A DNA stretch of 64,000 nucleotides from Bacteroidales bacterium (GCA_016709025.1 JADJEQ010000014.1:62001-126000); one strand, 5' to 3'. Counted from the stretch's first letter, positions 1 to 9,320 are shown. Numbers and translations are program-made. The notes: generated by a model not told the origin, from the sequence alone.

Positions 1-1
1 A

Positions 2-1249
2 TTGCAGCGGACTCTGTTGATTATTATTCTGATTTCGCTTCCGCTGGCCATGCTGACCATCGTAATGCTCCGGAAAAACCAGAAATACCAGTTAAGCATT
101 CTTGAAGCCAAACAACAAGCTTTACTTCAGGCCGAAGAAAAAAGTCGTTTTCTTTCATACATGAGTCATGAATTCCGGACACCGCTTTCTTCGGTGATCG
201 GTTTTGCCGAACAAATAGAACAAACTCATCTTAACCAGGACCAAAAAAACTATTTGTCAGGGCTGATGTCATCATCCGAAATGTTACTGGCCACTGTAAA
301 CGATATTCTCGATCTTTCGAAACTCGAAGCGGGCCGAATGTCGTTCCTTTCAAATCCATTCAGGCCAACCGATGCCATACAGCAGGTGATGAAATCATTT
401 GCAAAAATGGCCCAGGATAAATCCATCGAACTAAGTCACAAACACAATGGTAAAACCCTGACACTACTGGGTGACGAATTCAGGTTGAAACAGGTACTTA
501 ACAACCTTGTAAGCAACGCCCTGAAATATACACCTGAAGGCCGGGTAAGTATTGTATCTGAGATTACTGAAGTCAACGGCGAAGCCACACTCAAAGTAGA
601 AATAAAAGATACCGGAATCGGCATTGAACCTGAAAATATCGGAAAAATCTTCGATGAGTACAGCCGGGTACACCCCGAAACTCCCGAAAAATGGATCATC
701 GGAACCGGACTTGGACTGGCTGTTACCAGGAAACTGGTAAATCAGATGAATGGTGAAGTAACCGTTATAAGTAAGCCGGGAAAAGGATCTGCTTTTACTA
801 TTTCCATACCATACCCGATTGGTAAGATTCAACTGCTTACCCCCACTCATCCCGATAAGGAACCAACCCTGCCCAACCGGAATATACACATACTCGTTGC
901 CGACGACAATTATTTTAACGTAGTGTTGCTCAAGTCAATATTCAAACGCGAAAATGTTGTCATTGATGTTGCCGACAACGGGGTTGAAGCGCTTGGAAAA
1001 CTTAAATCAGAAAAATACAACATCCTGTTGAGCGATATGTACATGCCACTGATGGACGGGCTTGAACTCACCAGGCAGATCAGGAGCAGCACTTCAGAGG
1101 ATTTGCATTCACTACCGGTAATTATGCTTACCGGGAATATCTCTCCCGACGCAGGTAAACAAATGGAGACAGCGGGAGTCAGCGACTATCTGCTTAAACC
1201 TTTTCTTCGCCGCGACCTGATCGAACTTGTTAGTAAACATCTTTCCTGA
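2..1249 (+). CDS. Hybrid sensor histidine kinase with receiver domain (5' truncated)
   Basis: C-terminal part of a hybrid two-component kinase; the reading frame is open to the window edge, so the true start is probably upstream and a sensor domain is missing from view. Visible in order: a transmembrane segment (about residues 5-23), a short coiled linker, a HisKA domain with the phospho-accepting His56 in SHEFRTPL, an HATPase domain (N box around 162-178 with NLVSNALKY, G1 DTGIGI, G2 GTGLGLA), then a receiver domain from about 297 with the acidic pair DD at 301-302 and phospho-acceptor Asp345 in LLSDMYMP. It should autophosphorylate and pass phosphate to its own receiver. No DNA-binding output domain is present, so a separate partner is expected. 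A thioredoxin gene follows 64 bp later. Confidence 0.9.
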   Translation: MQRTLLIIILISLPLAMLTIVMLRKNQKYQLSILEAKQQALLQAEEKSRFLSYMSHEFRTPLSSVIGFAEQIEQTHLNQDQKNYLSGLMSSSEMLLATVNDILDLSKLEAGRMSFLSNPFRPTDAIQQVMKSFAKMAQDKSIELSHKHNGKTLTLLGDEFRLKQVLNNLVSNALKYTPEGRVSIVSEITEVNGEATLKVEIKDTGIGIEPENIGKIFDEYSRVHPETPEKWIIGTGLGLAVTRKLVNQMNGEVTVISKPGKGSAFTISIPYPIGKIQLLTPTHPDKEPTLPNRNIHILVADDNYFNVVLLKSIFKRENVVIDVADNGVEALGKLKSEKYNILLSDMYMPLMDGLELTRQIRSSTSEDLHSLPVIMLTGNISPDAGKQMETAGVSDYLLKPFLRRDLIELVSKHLS

Positions 1250-1313
1250 TAAAGCTTTCCGGCTGTTTGAACCTTTGCATCGCAAATGCGTTAATTGATC
1301 CAAAACAAACAAT

Positions 1314-1628
1314 ATGGCACTCATACAGGCAACCGATTCAACTTTTAATGATTTACTCTCACAAAACGACAAAGTCGTAATTAAATACTATGCAGACTGG
1401 TGTGGAAGTTGCAAACTTTTTGCCCCAAAATTCCGCCGGCTATCCGATGACAGCCGCTTTGAAGGCGTGACATTTCTCGATATCAATGCTGAACAAAACC
1501 CGGAAGCACGTAAACTTGCCGGTGTAAATAACCTTCCTTTCTTCGCAGTTTTTAAAGATGGGATGTTGGTACAAGGTGAAGCTACTTCCAAAGAGGAAAA
1601 TGTTGTGGCAATGATTGAAGCCTTATAA
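1314..1628 (+). CDS. Thioredoxin family protein
   Basis: A 104-residue cytoplasmic thioredoxin fold protein with no signal peptide. The active site is WCGSC (Cys30, Cys33), so Ser replaces the usual Pro of WCGPC; this normally shifts redox potential but keeps disulfide reductase chemistry. The cis-Pro loop is visible as NNLPFFAVF. It is followed after 11 bp by a small conserved gene, suggesting one transcript. A peroxiredoxin that could use it as reductant lies about 3 kb away at 4345-4974 on the other strand. In Bacteroidota thioredoxin, peroxiredoxin and a small partner protein are often close together (family knowledge, recalled); their joint function here is inference. Confidence 0.93.
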   Translation: MALIQATDSTFNDLLSQNDKVVIKYYADWCGSCKLFAPKFRRLSDDSRFEGVTFLDINAEQNPEARKLAGVNNLPFFAVFKDGMLVQGEATSKEENVVAMIEAL

Positions 1629-1639
1629 TAAACCGTGAA

Positions 1640-1882
1640 ATGAAAATACCTGTAATTAAAAAACTGGCTGAGCAATTTACCATTGCTGAACTTGAGAAAG
1701 CAGAGGCCGCCTATTACGAAGAACTGCAGCCTGAAATAGAAATACCCGGTGAAGATGAAGGGGAACAACTTACCCATGTGATAGCCGCACTTGAAATTCT
1801 TCGTGAAATCGGCTCCACCGGATGCGAATTCAATACAGCCCTGCGCAACTATACCCAGCGGGTCAGAAATTCGATTTCCTGA
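1640..1882 (+). CDS. Small conserved protein, DUF6952-like, downstream of thioredoxin
   Basis: An 80-residue acidic, helical cytoplasmic protein with no signal peptide, membrane segment or cysteine pair; one Cys lies near residue 59. The layout (MKIPVIK start, acidic middle, C-terminal NTALRNYTQRVRNSI helix) resembles the small DUF6952-type proteins that sit beside thioredoxin genes in Bacteroidota. That match is from memory and has not been searched. It begins 11 bp after the thioredoxin stop, so the two are probably co-transcribed. No enzymatic motif is visible, and no function is assigned. Confidence 0.75.
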   Translation: MKIPVIKKLAEQFTIAELEKAEAAYYEELQPEIEIPGEDEGEQLTHVIAALEILREIGSTGCEFNTALRNYTQRVRNSIS

Positions 1883-1894
1883 ACTTTGAGACCA

Positions 1895-2051
1895 CTCCGA
1901 AAACTAATTTTTTGACACCAAAACACTAAAACACCAAACTTTGTAAATTATACTCTATTGATATACAGCACTTTGTGAAACCTGCCTGCCGCAGGCAGGA
2001 TTGGTGTCTTCGCGACTTGGTGTCAAATCTTTTCTTTTTGACTTTTCGGAG
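1895..2051. repeat. Long imperfect palindromic intergenic element bounded by CTCCGAAAA
   Basis: The spacer between the convergent genes is a nested palindrome. The outer arms are CTCCGAAAA (1895-1903) and TTTTCGGAG (2043-2051). The inner arms are TTTGACACCAA (1911-1921) and TTGGTGTCAAA (2017-2027). A compact REP-like hairpin lies inside: CCTGCCTG (1981-1988), loop CCG, CAGGCAGG (1992-1999). No coding potential was seen. A related arrangement occurs at about 27545-27679. Confidence 0.6.
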
Positions 2052-2083
2052 CAGGCTCAACTTTGGAATTTAACAAAAGTAGA

Positions 2084-2114
2084 AAGGCCGGTCTCCATAA
2101 TAGAAACCGGCCTT
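2084..2114 (-). terminator. Intrinsic terminator of the T9SS protein gene
   Basis: Nine-base-pair perfect stem AAGGCCGGT (2084-2092) / ACCGGCCTT (2106-2114) with a 13-nt loop. On the minus strand it is followed by a T-rich run (TTTCTACTTTTGTT). It lies 25 bp past the stop of the gene ending at 2139. Confidence 0.75.
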
Positions 2115-2138
2115 CTGAATCTATGCTGATCAGCAATT

Positions 2139-4013
2139 CTACCTGATCACAGATATTTTGCGTGAAATAACCTGGTTTCCTATGGTAAGTTTCAGCAAAT
2201 ACATCCCATTGGTAAGGTTGTTACTGCTGATGCGGATTTGGTTCTGACCTGCAGCATATTCGTATTCTTTAACAGAATATACCAATTTACCAAACAGATC
2301 ATATACACCGACTCCTGCCTTACATGGACTTTCGAGGGTAAAGTTTACATTGGTATAATCACCGAATGGGTTTGGATACACTGCGATGCCTTGTTCAAAT
2401 TCAGGGCTGTTGATACCGACATAGGTACTGATTACATTGTTGGCATTCACAATCTCTCCGGTTGTGTTGTCAAGCAGGAACCCTACAATATGAAGCCTGT
2501 CATAATTCCAGGTTGTGGGAATTGTATAGGTATAGTGATAGGTAACAACAGATCCAAGGGTAATCGACAGCGGAAGGCTACCCTGGGTTCCGTAAGGTGA
2601 ATCGAGAATTTCCCTGGCAACATGGTCGTAATGCATCTGGGCGGCAGGAATGGTGCCCGGCATACTTTCAAAACCACACATTGCACCATTGCCTCCACCT
2701 GCATAATAATTGGCCTGATTCCAACCTGAGGCGGTTCCTGAAAGACTGTCTTCAACGAAAATTACCCCAAAACGCAATTCTGAGTTAACGTCTGCGACAA
2801 ATTCGGATTGCAGGTCGAAGGCAATTTCACGGGTTTCTGAATTCCACTCATAGTTTACAATATCAAGCGTGGCCGGGCTGATGGCAGCCAGTCTGCGTTC
2901 ATAACCGGTTTCCAGATCCGAAGGGTCGGAATCACCGGCTGTACGGTCTGAAGTTACACTGGGATAACCGGCAAATCCGGGGATTATACCAGGAATGGCG
3001 GCGTCATAGACAGCATTCATCATTGGATCATCATTGTGAACTGCAACTCCGATCCAGGTCTCCGGATAGGTCTCAGCCATGTAATCCATAAAACAGATGC
3101 CACGTATACACCATCCGCACCAGGTACCGGTGGCTTCTTCAGCCAGAACTTTTTTGGTTGGAACAAACGACACGGCTCCAACGGTTTTTGTTAGGATATT
3201 GTTGGTTAAGTCAAGGTCTGTCCCGCCGTTTACATTGGCAACTGTGGTAACGATTTCATGACTCCCTATATCCTGAAGGGATATCGGCGTATTGTGGGTA
3301 AAGGTATAGCTGTTGCCAAGCAATATATTCTGCCCGACAACATAATGAACCTGAGGAATACCACCATCAACTGTGTATGTTACACTAAACGAATTAACCG
3401 GAGTTGATCCTTCATTTGTGACAACACCTTTTAAATCAAACTCTTCTCCAGCCTGAACATAACGAGGTATATTAACTGAGGCAAGACCTGCGTCAAGCAA
3501 TAAAGGCGTAAAAAGCTTTATGTTGTCAATAAACCAGTAGTCAACATTGTAAAGATTTCCGGTTATGAAAATGCAAAACTGGAAATTGCTCTGTCCTATA
3601 TTGGTCAACTCAACAATCTGGGTTTTAGGCCCCTGGTTGCCGCTGGGTACTACCTGCCAGGCTACTGTCCAGGCTCCTGTCCCAAACCGCGTTGCAACAC
3701 CAATAGTCGGGCCATTGGCATACCAATCGTAGAAATACCTGAATGAAAGACTTGCATTGGAGACTCCGGTCATGTCAACCACCGGGGATACCAGGCGTGA
3801 AGTTGTATTCTGGTTAATATAGGTAAATTTTGCCTCAGGTGCACTTCCACCGGCATTGCTACTGGCACTGCTAGACCATTGGTTTGGCAACCCGTCGAAA
3901 CTCCATCCCGCAGGGGGCATGGTTCCTGAACTGAAATCCTCAGAAAGGTAAACCTGGCCAAATGATACGGATGTAAACAACAGAGCCATTAAAAGAAAGT
4001 AAACTTTTTTCAT
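2139..4013 (-). CDS. Secreted T9SS protein with adhesin-like and Omp28/thioredoxin-like domains
   Basis: The start is set at the Met at 4013, which gives a clear Sec signal peptide (MKKVYFLLMALLFTSVSFGQ); an in-frame upstream extension to 4148 lacks signal character and is A/T-rich leader. The mature 624-residue protein shows a choice-of-anchor/cleaved-adhesin-like domain (about 22-170), a CARDB-like beta domain (about 175-280), then an Omp28-like thioredoxin-type domain beginning KKVLAEEATGTWCGWC with a CxxC pair. The final ~75 residues form a T9SS type A sorting domain (AVYPNPF... ending KISVIR). It is expected to be exported and displayed or released by T9SS. The CxxC suggests a redox role outside the cell, but that is inference. 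It is transcribed alone and ends at the hairpin at 2084-2114. Confidence 0.9.
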   Translation of the reverse strand: MKKVYFLLMALLFTSVSFGQVYLSEDFSSGTMPPAGWSFDGLPNQWSSSASSNAGGSAPEAKFTYINQNTTSRLVSPVVDMTGVSNASLSFRYFYDWYANGPTIGVATRFGTGAWTVAWQVVPSGNQGPKTQIVELTNIGQSNFQFCIFITGNLYNVDYWFIDNIKLFTPLLLDAGLASVNIPRYVQAGEEFDLKGVVTNEGSTPVNSFSVTYTVDGGIPQVHYVVGQNILLGNSYTFTHNTPISLQDIGSHEIVTTVANVNGGTDLDLTNNILTKTVGAVSFVPTKKVLAEEATGTWCGWCIRGICFMDYMAETYPETWIGVAVHNDDPMMNAVYDAAIPGIIPGFAGYPSVTSDRTAGDSDPSDLETGYERRLAAISPATLDIVNYEWNSETREIAFDLQSEFVADVNSELRFGVIFVEDSLSGTASGWNQANYYAGGGNGAMCGFESMPGTIPAAQMHYDHVAREILDSPYGTQGSLPLSITLGSVVTYHYTYTIPTTWNYDRLHIVGFLLDNTTGEIVNANNVISTYVGINSPEFEQGIAVYPNPFGDYTNVNFTLESPCKAGVGVYDLFGKLVYSVKEYEYAAGQNQIRISSNNLTNGMYLLKLTIGNQVISRKISVIR

Positions 4014-4272
4014 GATTTGATTTTGTTGGTTTGGTAATAGGTTGATATCATCGGAATAAATCAGACGGATCAAAAGTAAACACGAAAACAACTTTTTTAA
4101 TTTTTTCAAAAAGAATTTGCATAATTTAGATTGAATATAAATAACCAAATACCAACACCATTCAATGTGAACAACTTTTCATTTAGTCAGAAACCAGTCA
4201 TATGCATGTTAGAATATATTCCGATAAAACAGTATTACATTATGGAGAAAACCATCAGGAAATTAAAGAAAG

Positions 4273-4305
4273 AAAGGCATGTTCCGGCTTTCAGAACATG
4301 CCTTT
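4273..4305 (-). terminator. Intrinsic terminator of the peroxiredoxin gene
   Basis: A perfect 12-bp stem, AAAGGCATGTTC (4273-4284) and GAACATGCCTTT (4294-4305), with a 9-nt loop. On the minus strand it is followed by a T-rich stretch (CTTTCTTTAATTT). It lies 40 bp beyond the stop at 4345. Confidence 0.85.
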
Positions 4306-4344
4306 CATATGAAATCAGGTATATTTCCCCTGTGAAATGATGGT

Positions 4345-4974
4345 TTAATGTTTTGCAAGGTAATCAGCAACCCCGGCGTGGGTGTCTTTCAGACCGTCTT
4401 TACCTGGTTCCCAGTTGGCAGGGCAAACCTCGCCCTTATTTTCAAAATACTGCAAAGCGTCGAGCATGCGGAGCGTTTCATCAACATTGCGGCCCAACGG
4501 GAAATTGTTAACAGTTTCGTGATGAACCAAACCTGTTTTATCGATCAGGAACAAGCCACGGTATGCAATCATCGGACCGGTTGAAACCATTTCACCGCTT
4601 TCATTCCAGTCGTAGTCACCGGCCAACACACCGAAATTGGCGCTGATGGTTTTGGCAGTATCGGCCACAATCGGGTAGGTAATCCCCTGGATTCCACCAT
4701 GGTCCTTCGACATCTGAAGCCAGCCCCAATGCGACTCTTCGGTATCAGTCGAGCAGGCAACAACAGCGCAGTTCCGTTTTTCAAATTCAGTCAGTTTCGA
4801 CTGATAAGCGTGCAATTCGGTAGGGCAAACGAAAGTAAAATCCTTTGGGTAAAAAAAGAATACAACATACTTTTTCCCCAGGTATTGATCAAGCGAAAAA
4901 TTTTCAACAATCTCTTCGCCGTTGATAACGGCACTTGCCTTAAATGAAGGCGCTTTTTTTCCAACTAATGACAT
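4345..4974 (-). CDS. Peroxiredoxin, typical 2-Cys (AhpC/TSA family)
   Basis: A 209-residue cytoplasmic peroxidase that reduces hydrogen peroxide and organic hydroperoxides. The peroxidatic Cys50 sits in PKDFTFVCPTE, and the resolving Cys184 is in GEVCPANW, giving a typical 2-Cys enzyme that needs thioredoxin or AhpF-like reductant. Length and the C-terminal extension past the resolving Cys match the Prx1/AhpC branch. It is a single-gene unit, with a strong terminator 40 bp downstream and about 215 bp of A/T-rich leader upstream. No AhpF gene is adjacent; the thioredoxin at 1314 is the nearest candidate reductant (inference). Confidence 0.95.
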   Translation of the reverse strand: MSLVGKKAPSFKASAVINGEEIVENFSLDQYLGKKYVVFFFYPKDFTFVCPTELHAYQSKLTEFEKRNCAVVACSTDTEESHWGWLQMSKDHGGIQGITYPIVADTAKTISANFGVLAGDYDWNESGEMVSTGPMIAYRGLFLIDKTGLVHHETVNNFPLGRNVDETLRMLDALQYFENKGEVCPANWEPGKDGLKDTHAGVADYLAKH

Positions 4975-5189
4975 TTTCTTTTAATGGTTTTTATTGTGAG
5001 TTAATAAACAGTTTGCTGTTTGATTTCAGCTTATAAACAATGAACAAGGTTGTATGTTTGGACTTCATATAATTTTTAAGAACAGGCAGGATATAAAGCA
5101 GATATAAAAACCGGAAAAGCATGAAATGACAAATCATAATTTAAGCAATGTTTCAATCATTGCGCAAAAGGCAACAGCTCATCAGGGGA

Positions 5190-6683
5190 CTAATTCCTCA
5201 AAAAGGTGAAAACAACCATGGTTCCTTTTGCAACATGAAACTCATCATACAAATCTGAAATGGTAAAACTGTACTCCGTGTTGTTTTTTCTGTTGAAGTA
5301 ATTTAACCGATCCTGTGCAAACTGTATTCCCAGCGATTCTTTTTTAAACGATTTCTTTTCACTGTTATCTTTGGCTTTTTCACGACCAATGCCATTATCG
5401 GTAATTGAGAGTTTAACTTCATCTGTTGTACCTCCCACTTCGATAGAAATGCTACGCTGTCCTTCCTTCTGCATCAATCCATGCCAGAAGGCATTTTCGA
5501 TGAATGGCTGCAAAATCAACGAAGGAATCCTTAAAGCGCTGATATCAATCCCATGATCAACGGATAACTTAAAATCCACAGAATCATTAAACCTGATATT
5601 TTCTATATTCAGGTACAGTGAAATCGTTTCAAGTTCTTCATTGAGCGAAACACTGTCAGTTCGTGACCCTTCAAGGATCTTCCGTATGAGTTTGGCAAAC
5701 TTATTCAGGTAGTAGATTGCTTTTTCTTTGTTGTTATCAATCAAAAAGGCTTTAATGGAATTGAGTGCATTGAAAATAAAATGGGGATTCATCTGGCTCC
5801 GCAGCGCATCAAGACGCAATTGCGAAATTTCGTTATCATATGCCAATGCCAGGGATTTCATTTTCTCGGCTTCATTTTGTTCTATGACCAGCCGTAATTG
5901 GGTTATTTTCTGTTCTAACAGGCTTTCCAGTTCAACCTGCTGTGTATTGCGCAGTTGCTGAATATTTTTCTGTTCCTCAATGATAAGTTGCTGATTATGT
6001 AGCTTTTCAGCATAAAGTAGTTTGATTTTATATCCCAGCCCAAGCATAAAAATGGTCGACTCTATTACAACACCAAGGTAAAAATAGAAGATGGGGAAGG
6101 AACTGTATATTATCCTGTAACTCATCAAAAGAGATAAATAAGCGAGCACCTGATAAATAATTACCCCCGATATAATAAAATACTTCAGATTATTGGGCAC
6201 TTTTGTTGTCACCCAAAGCGCAGCGATTACCATCACCGTCATCAGGGGAATAAATCCAAAATTGAAAAACACGCTGAACAGCCGGGGGTTGCCCGCAACT
6301 ACAGCAGTGATACCCCACAAAGCGGCTGCAATCATCAGAACTTTCAGAAACTTTGAAAGAAATGCACTGAACTTCGGGAAATGGGTTTTCAGTTCCAGGA
6401 ACTCAATGTAAAAGAAAAATAGCAGGGAGTTGTATATAACCTGAATCAACCAGTTAAAGGTATAGTATCTGGAATTAATATAATTCCCGACCCATTCCTG
6501 GGAAATCAACGGACTGTTTTTGAGGATGAACAGAACAACCAGCAGATTATAGAGTCCGTAATACAGGAATACGCGCTGACGGGTTTGCGTATAAATAAGG
6601 CTGCAGATCAGGCTGTAGATAATCAATCCGGAAGTTACAAAGCCCCACAGCATGATTCCGCCCAAAGTAACATCGATACTCAT
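5190..6683 (-). CDS. LytS-type membrane sensor histidine kinase
   Basis: A 497-residue kinase. The N-terminal half is a multi-helix membrane domain (about seven hydrophobic segments between residues 8 and 220), resembling the 7TM sensor type without the extracellular part. A coiled coil follows (about 225-290). A His_kinase domain comes next, with phospho-accepting His301 in QMNPHFIFNALNSI, then an HATPase module (N box QPFIENAFWHGL; G box DNGIGREKA). Its start overlaps the end of the LytTR regulator gene by four bases (6680-6683), so the pair is translationally coupled, with the regulator first. The ligand is unknown. Confidence 0.93.
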   Translation of the reverse strand: MSIDVTLGGIMLWGFVTSGLIIYSLICSLIYTQTRQRVFLYYGLYNLLVVLFILKNSPLISQEWVGNYINSRYYTFNWLIQVIYNSLLFFFYIEFLELKTHFPKFSAFLSKFLKVLMIAAALWGITAVVAGNPRLFSVFFNFGFIPLMTVMVIAALWVTTKVPNNLKYFIISGVIIYQVLAYLSLLMSYRIIYSSFPIFYFYLGVVIESTIFMLGLGYKIKLLYAEKLHNQQLIIEEQKNIQQLRNTQQVELESLLEQKITQLRLVIEQNEAEKMKSLALAYDNEISQLRLDALRSQMNPHFIFNALNSIKAFLIDNNKEKAIYYLNKFAKLIRKILEGSRTDSVSLNEELETISLYLNIENIRFNDSVDFKLSVDHGIDISALRIPSLILQPFIENAFWHGLMQKEGQRSISIEVGGTTDEVKLSITDNGIGREKAKDNSEKKSFKKESLGIQFAQDRLNYFNRKNNTEYSFTISDLYDEFHVAKGTMVVFTFLRN

Positions 6684-7423
6684 ATTTTATCGAGAAAAGT
6701 TGATTTACGATTCCGTGAAACCGGAATCTTTACCGCATTGGACAATACAACATATTCATCCGTTTTATGAAATTCCTTCACCTTGCCGAGGTTGATCAGG
6801 TAGGAATTGTGAATTCTGAAGAAGTGAAACCCTGAGAGCTTTTCTTCCATGAATTTCAGTTTCTGTGTAATAACTATTTTATCGCGGTTCTCCAGAAAAA
6901 TAGTGCAGTAATTCCCATCACTTTCACAATAAACAATATCATCGGGGCTGAGAAATATAATCTTACCATCATTGCTGATACTGATTTTCTGACCTGATTG
7001 ACGGCTGCTGGCATTGATCAGTTTTTCAAGTGATTTCTCCAGCTTATCATCCACCGACCGGGATTTTTTGTTTTTTTCAATCAGGTCAAGACATGCTTTA
7101 AGATCATCGGCATCGATGGGTTTGAGCAGATAATCAAGTGCGCGTTCCTTTATTGCCTGAATAGCATACTGGTCATAAGCGGTTGTAATCACCACGTCAA
7201 AATTCCGCTCCGGAAACATTGCCAGAAACTGAAAACCATCCATTTCAGGCATCTCAATATCCAGAAACACACAGTCAACCTGATTCTTCTGAAGGTAAGC
7301 TACCGCTTGTAAAGGATTGACAAATGAATCAACTATGCTGACATTCTCACAGAAATTCTCTATCTCCCACTTAAGGCTCTTAATTGCACTGGGCTCATCG
7401 TCAACCAGTATTAAATCAATCAT
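6680..7423 (-). CDS. LytTR family response regulator
   Basis: A 247-residue regulator: a receiver domain (1-~120) with acidic residues DDE at 8-10 and phospho-acceptor Asp55 in CVFLDIEMPE, then a LytTR DNA-binding domain (about 145-245; KIIFLSPDDIVYCESDGNYC and FFRIHNSYLINL are typical). It is the first gene of a two-gene unit with the LytS-type kinase, overlapping it by ATGA. In Bacteroidota such pairs control varied targets. The neighbouring divergent T9SS genes at 7729-11141 are possible but unproven targets. No LytTR direct-repeat site was identified. Confidence 0.94.
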   Translation of the reverse strand: MIDLILVDDEPSAIKSLKWEIENFCENVSIVDSFVNPLQAVAYLQKNQVDCVFLDIEMPEMDGFQFLAMFPERNFDVVITTAYDQYAIQAIKERALDYLLKPIDADDLKACLDLIEKNKKSRSVDDKLEKSLEKLINASSRQSGQKISISNDGKIIFLSPDDIVYCESDGNYCTIFLENRDKIVITQKLKFMEEKLSGFHFFRIHNSYLINLGKVKEFHKTDEYVVLSNAVKIPVSRNRKSTFLDKI

Positions 7424-7728
7424 CGTCCGGACTAATTAGTTTATAAATATACCCCATATTGAGTCAGCAAAGGAGACCGAATGTGCAAAAAGGTATTTAA
7501 TATGTACAAACAACCGGAATAGATGTACAGTTTGCAGAGAATCGAATTTCACTGAAGATTGGGACAATCCGTGGCCAAAATCCGGATTCAGGCCATTTAC
7601 ACAGTATTTCATTCCAACCACACATTCTGAAAATCAACTGCTTTCAGACACTCTACTTTTGCTTCAGTTTTCAGGGGCAACCCTCTTTTTTTCACGGAGT
7701 GAATTAAACCGAATCTAAATAAATCAAC
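7424..7728. other. Divergent intergenic region between LytTR regulator and T9SS genes
   Basis: A 305-bp spacer with no plausible gene. It must hold promoters for both the regulator (minus) and the T9SS pair (plus). The only clear signal is a TAnnTTTG match, TACTTTTG, at 7654-7661 for the plus direction, 67 bp before the start codon. No TTG-type -33 element is correctly spaced, so this assignment is weak. Confidence 0.45.
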
Positions 7729-9306
7729 ATGAAGAGTTTTTACCTGTATTTATTAATCGTTCTTAGCGCGAATACATTTGCTCAGATTCCCGGCACACTC
7801 AATCCCGCTTTCAGTGAAAATGGCTGGGATACCATTTATGGAAACAACAATGGTTTTGAAATTACCAGGGTGCTTATCCAACCGGATGAAAAAATACTGG
7901 TTTGCGCTGAAGCAAATTTCTCAAACGAGGGCCACCAGGCTGTCATTCTCCGCTACACAAACAATGGCAACATCGATCCTGATTTTGGCGGAGGGGATGG
8001 CATGGTCAAATCAAAAGAAGATGAAAGCATTAACCTTTATACCCGTGCTGCAGGCATGGCCCTGCAAAGTACCGGCAAAATTATTGTTGCCGGTGACCAG
8101 TTCTACAATTCCGAGCGTATTTTCCGCTTAAATCCGGATGGCACGCTGGATGGCACTTTCGGGACTGATGGTGTTGTAGATATAAACAGACCTAATTCAG
8201 AATTCATTTACCATGTTGCCGTGCAGTCGGATGATAAAATTATTGTTTGCGGAAAAGAAAGCCGGTTTGTATCCGGTGTTTTGGAGCCGCATGTTTTCCT
8301 GTGGCGGTTTACCCCCGATGGCGCTATGGATATGTCGTTCGGTAACGCAGGTGTGGTTTCCTACAATTCGCAGGCATGGCTGGGTACCTTTGAAACTTAC
8401 CTGATTATTAATGATCTGATCGTACTTCCAAATGATGATATTCTGATAAACCAATCGTTTACCAAATATCCGGATAGTTTTGTAATGCTAAGTAAGCTGA
8501 ATGCCAGCGGAGCGTTTGATCAGTCATTCGGTGTAGCAGGGCATTATATTAAAAGCGTAAAAAGTAATGACGGAAATTACACATATTCAAGCGCTGCTGT
8601 TCAGGAAAACGGCTCGGTTATTTCCACATTTACTACCCGCGATACCATAAATCTGACTTATACTGAATCTGTTTTCCGGGTTGATGCACAAGGGCAGGCT
8701 GACCCTTCGCTCAACTTAAATATCGGCATCCCTGAATATTTTCCAATAAAAACCAAAATACTTGTTTCAGACAACCTGTTTTATTATTGCCGGAAATCCG
8801 ACCATCAAACCGGATATAGCTACGACGTTATTCATTGCTATGATCTGAATGGCATTCCTGTCAACGCTTTTGGTATCAATGGTGTAGCCTTCATCAATCA
8901 GAACGACATTCCTGCTTCAGCCACAACTGAGATGGCAGTGGATGGCAATGGCGACATTTATATAAGCTCAGGTACTTCCGACCCTGACAATACTGATAAT
9001 TTACTCTTTTTAACTTCTCAGGTAACGGGAGCCGAAATCAATGTTTCAACAAATGACAGGTTGACAGATGAAATCATAGCTGTCTATCCCAATCCTTCTT
9101 CCGGCATCTTCTACCTGAATAGTATTTCAAACACCTCAGGTAATATAAAAATAGACGTTCTAAACACCCTTGGGCAAATTGTTTTTTCAGAAACTGATTT
9201 TAAGATAACCAAGGCCATCGACCTTGGTGCGGTACCACATGGAATTTATTTTATACACATATCAAACAGTTCTAATCAGTTGACATTTAAAATATTAAAA
9301 CAATAA
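7729..9306 (+). CDS. Secreted delta-60 repeat protein with T9SS sorting domain
   Basis: A 525-residue exported protein. Signal peptide about 1-18 (MKSFYLYLLIVLSANTFAQ). The body carries repeats of the delta-60 type, each ending in a phrase such as LDGTFGTDGVVDI, MDMSFGNAGVVSY or FDQSFGVAGHYI, which usually fold as a beta-propeller. The last ~75 residues are a T9SS type A sorting domain (IAVYPNPSSGIFYLN... ISNSSNQLTFKILKQ). Presumably it is surface-displayed or secreted. The ligand is unknown. A second T9SS protein starts 14 bp downstream, so the two form an operon. Confidence 0.88.
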   Translation: MKSFYLYLLIVLSANTFAQIPGTLNPAFSENGWDTIYGNNNGFEITRVLIQPDEKILVCAEANFSNEGHQAVILRYTNNGNIDPDFGGGDGMVKSKEDESINLYTRAAGMALQSTGKIIVAGDQFYNSERIFRLNPDGTLDGTFGTDGVVDINRPNSEFIYHVAVQSDDKIIVCGKESRFVSGVLEPHVFLWRFTPDGAMDMSFGNAGVVSYNSQAWLGTFETYLIINDLIVLPNDDILINQSFTKYPDSFVMLSKLNASGAFDQSFGVAGHYIKSVKSNDGNYTYSSAAVQENGSVISTFTTRDTINLTYTESVFRVDAQGQADPSLNLNIGIPEYFPIKTKILVSDNLFYYCRKSDHQTGYSYDVIHCYDLNGIPVNAFGINGVAFINQNDIPASATTEMAVDGNGDIYISSGTSDPDNTDNLLFLTSQVTGAEINVSTNDRLTDEIIAVYPNPSSGIFYLNSISNTSGNIKIDVLNTLGQIVFSETDFKITKAIDLGAVPHGIYFIHISNSSNQLTFKILKQ

Positions 9307-9320
9307 AAAAAATCTAAACC

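Noticed and set aside
464..889. Minus-strand frame of about 141 codons opposite the hybrid kinase
   Set aside because: It is a shadow of the kinase HATPase region with no signal or domain of its own.
1981..1999. CCTGCCTG...CAGGCAGG as a rho-independent terminator
   Set aside because: No T-run follows on either strand. It is better described as a REP-like repeat within the larger palindrome.
4014..4148. N-terminal extension of the T9SS protein to Met at 4148
   Set aside because: The 45-residue extension is Lys/Leu-rich and would bury the clear signal peptide that begins at 4013.
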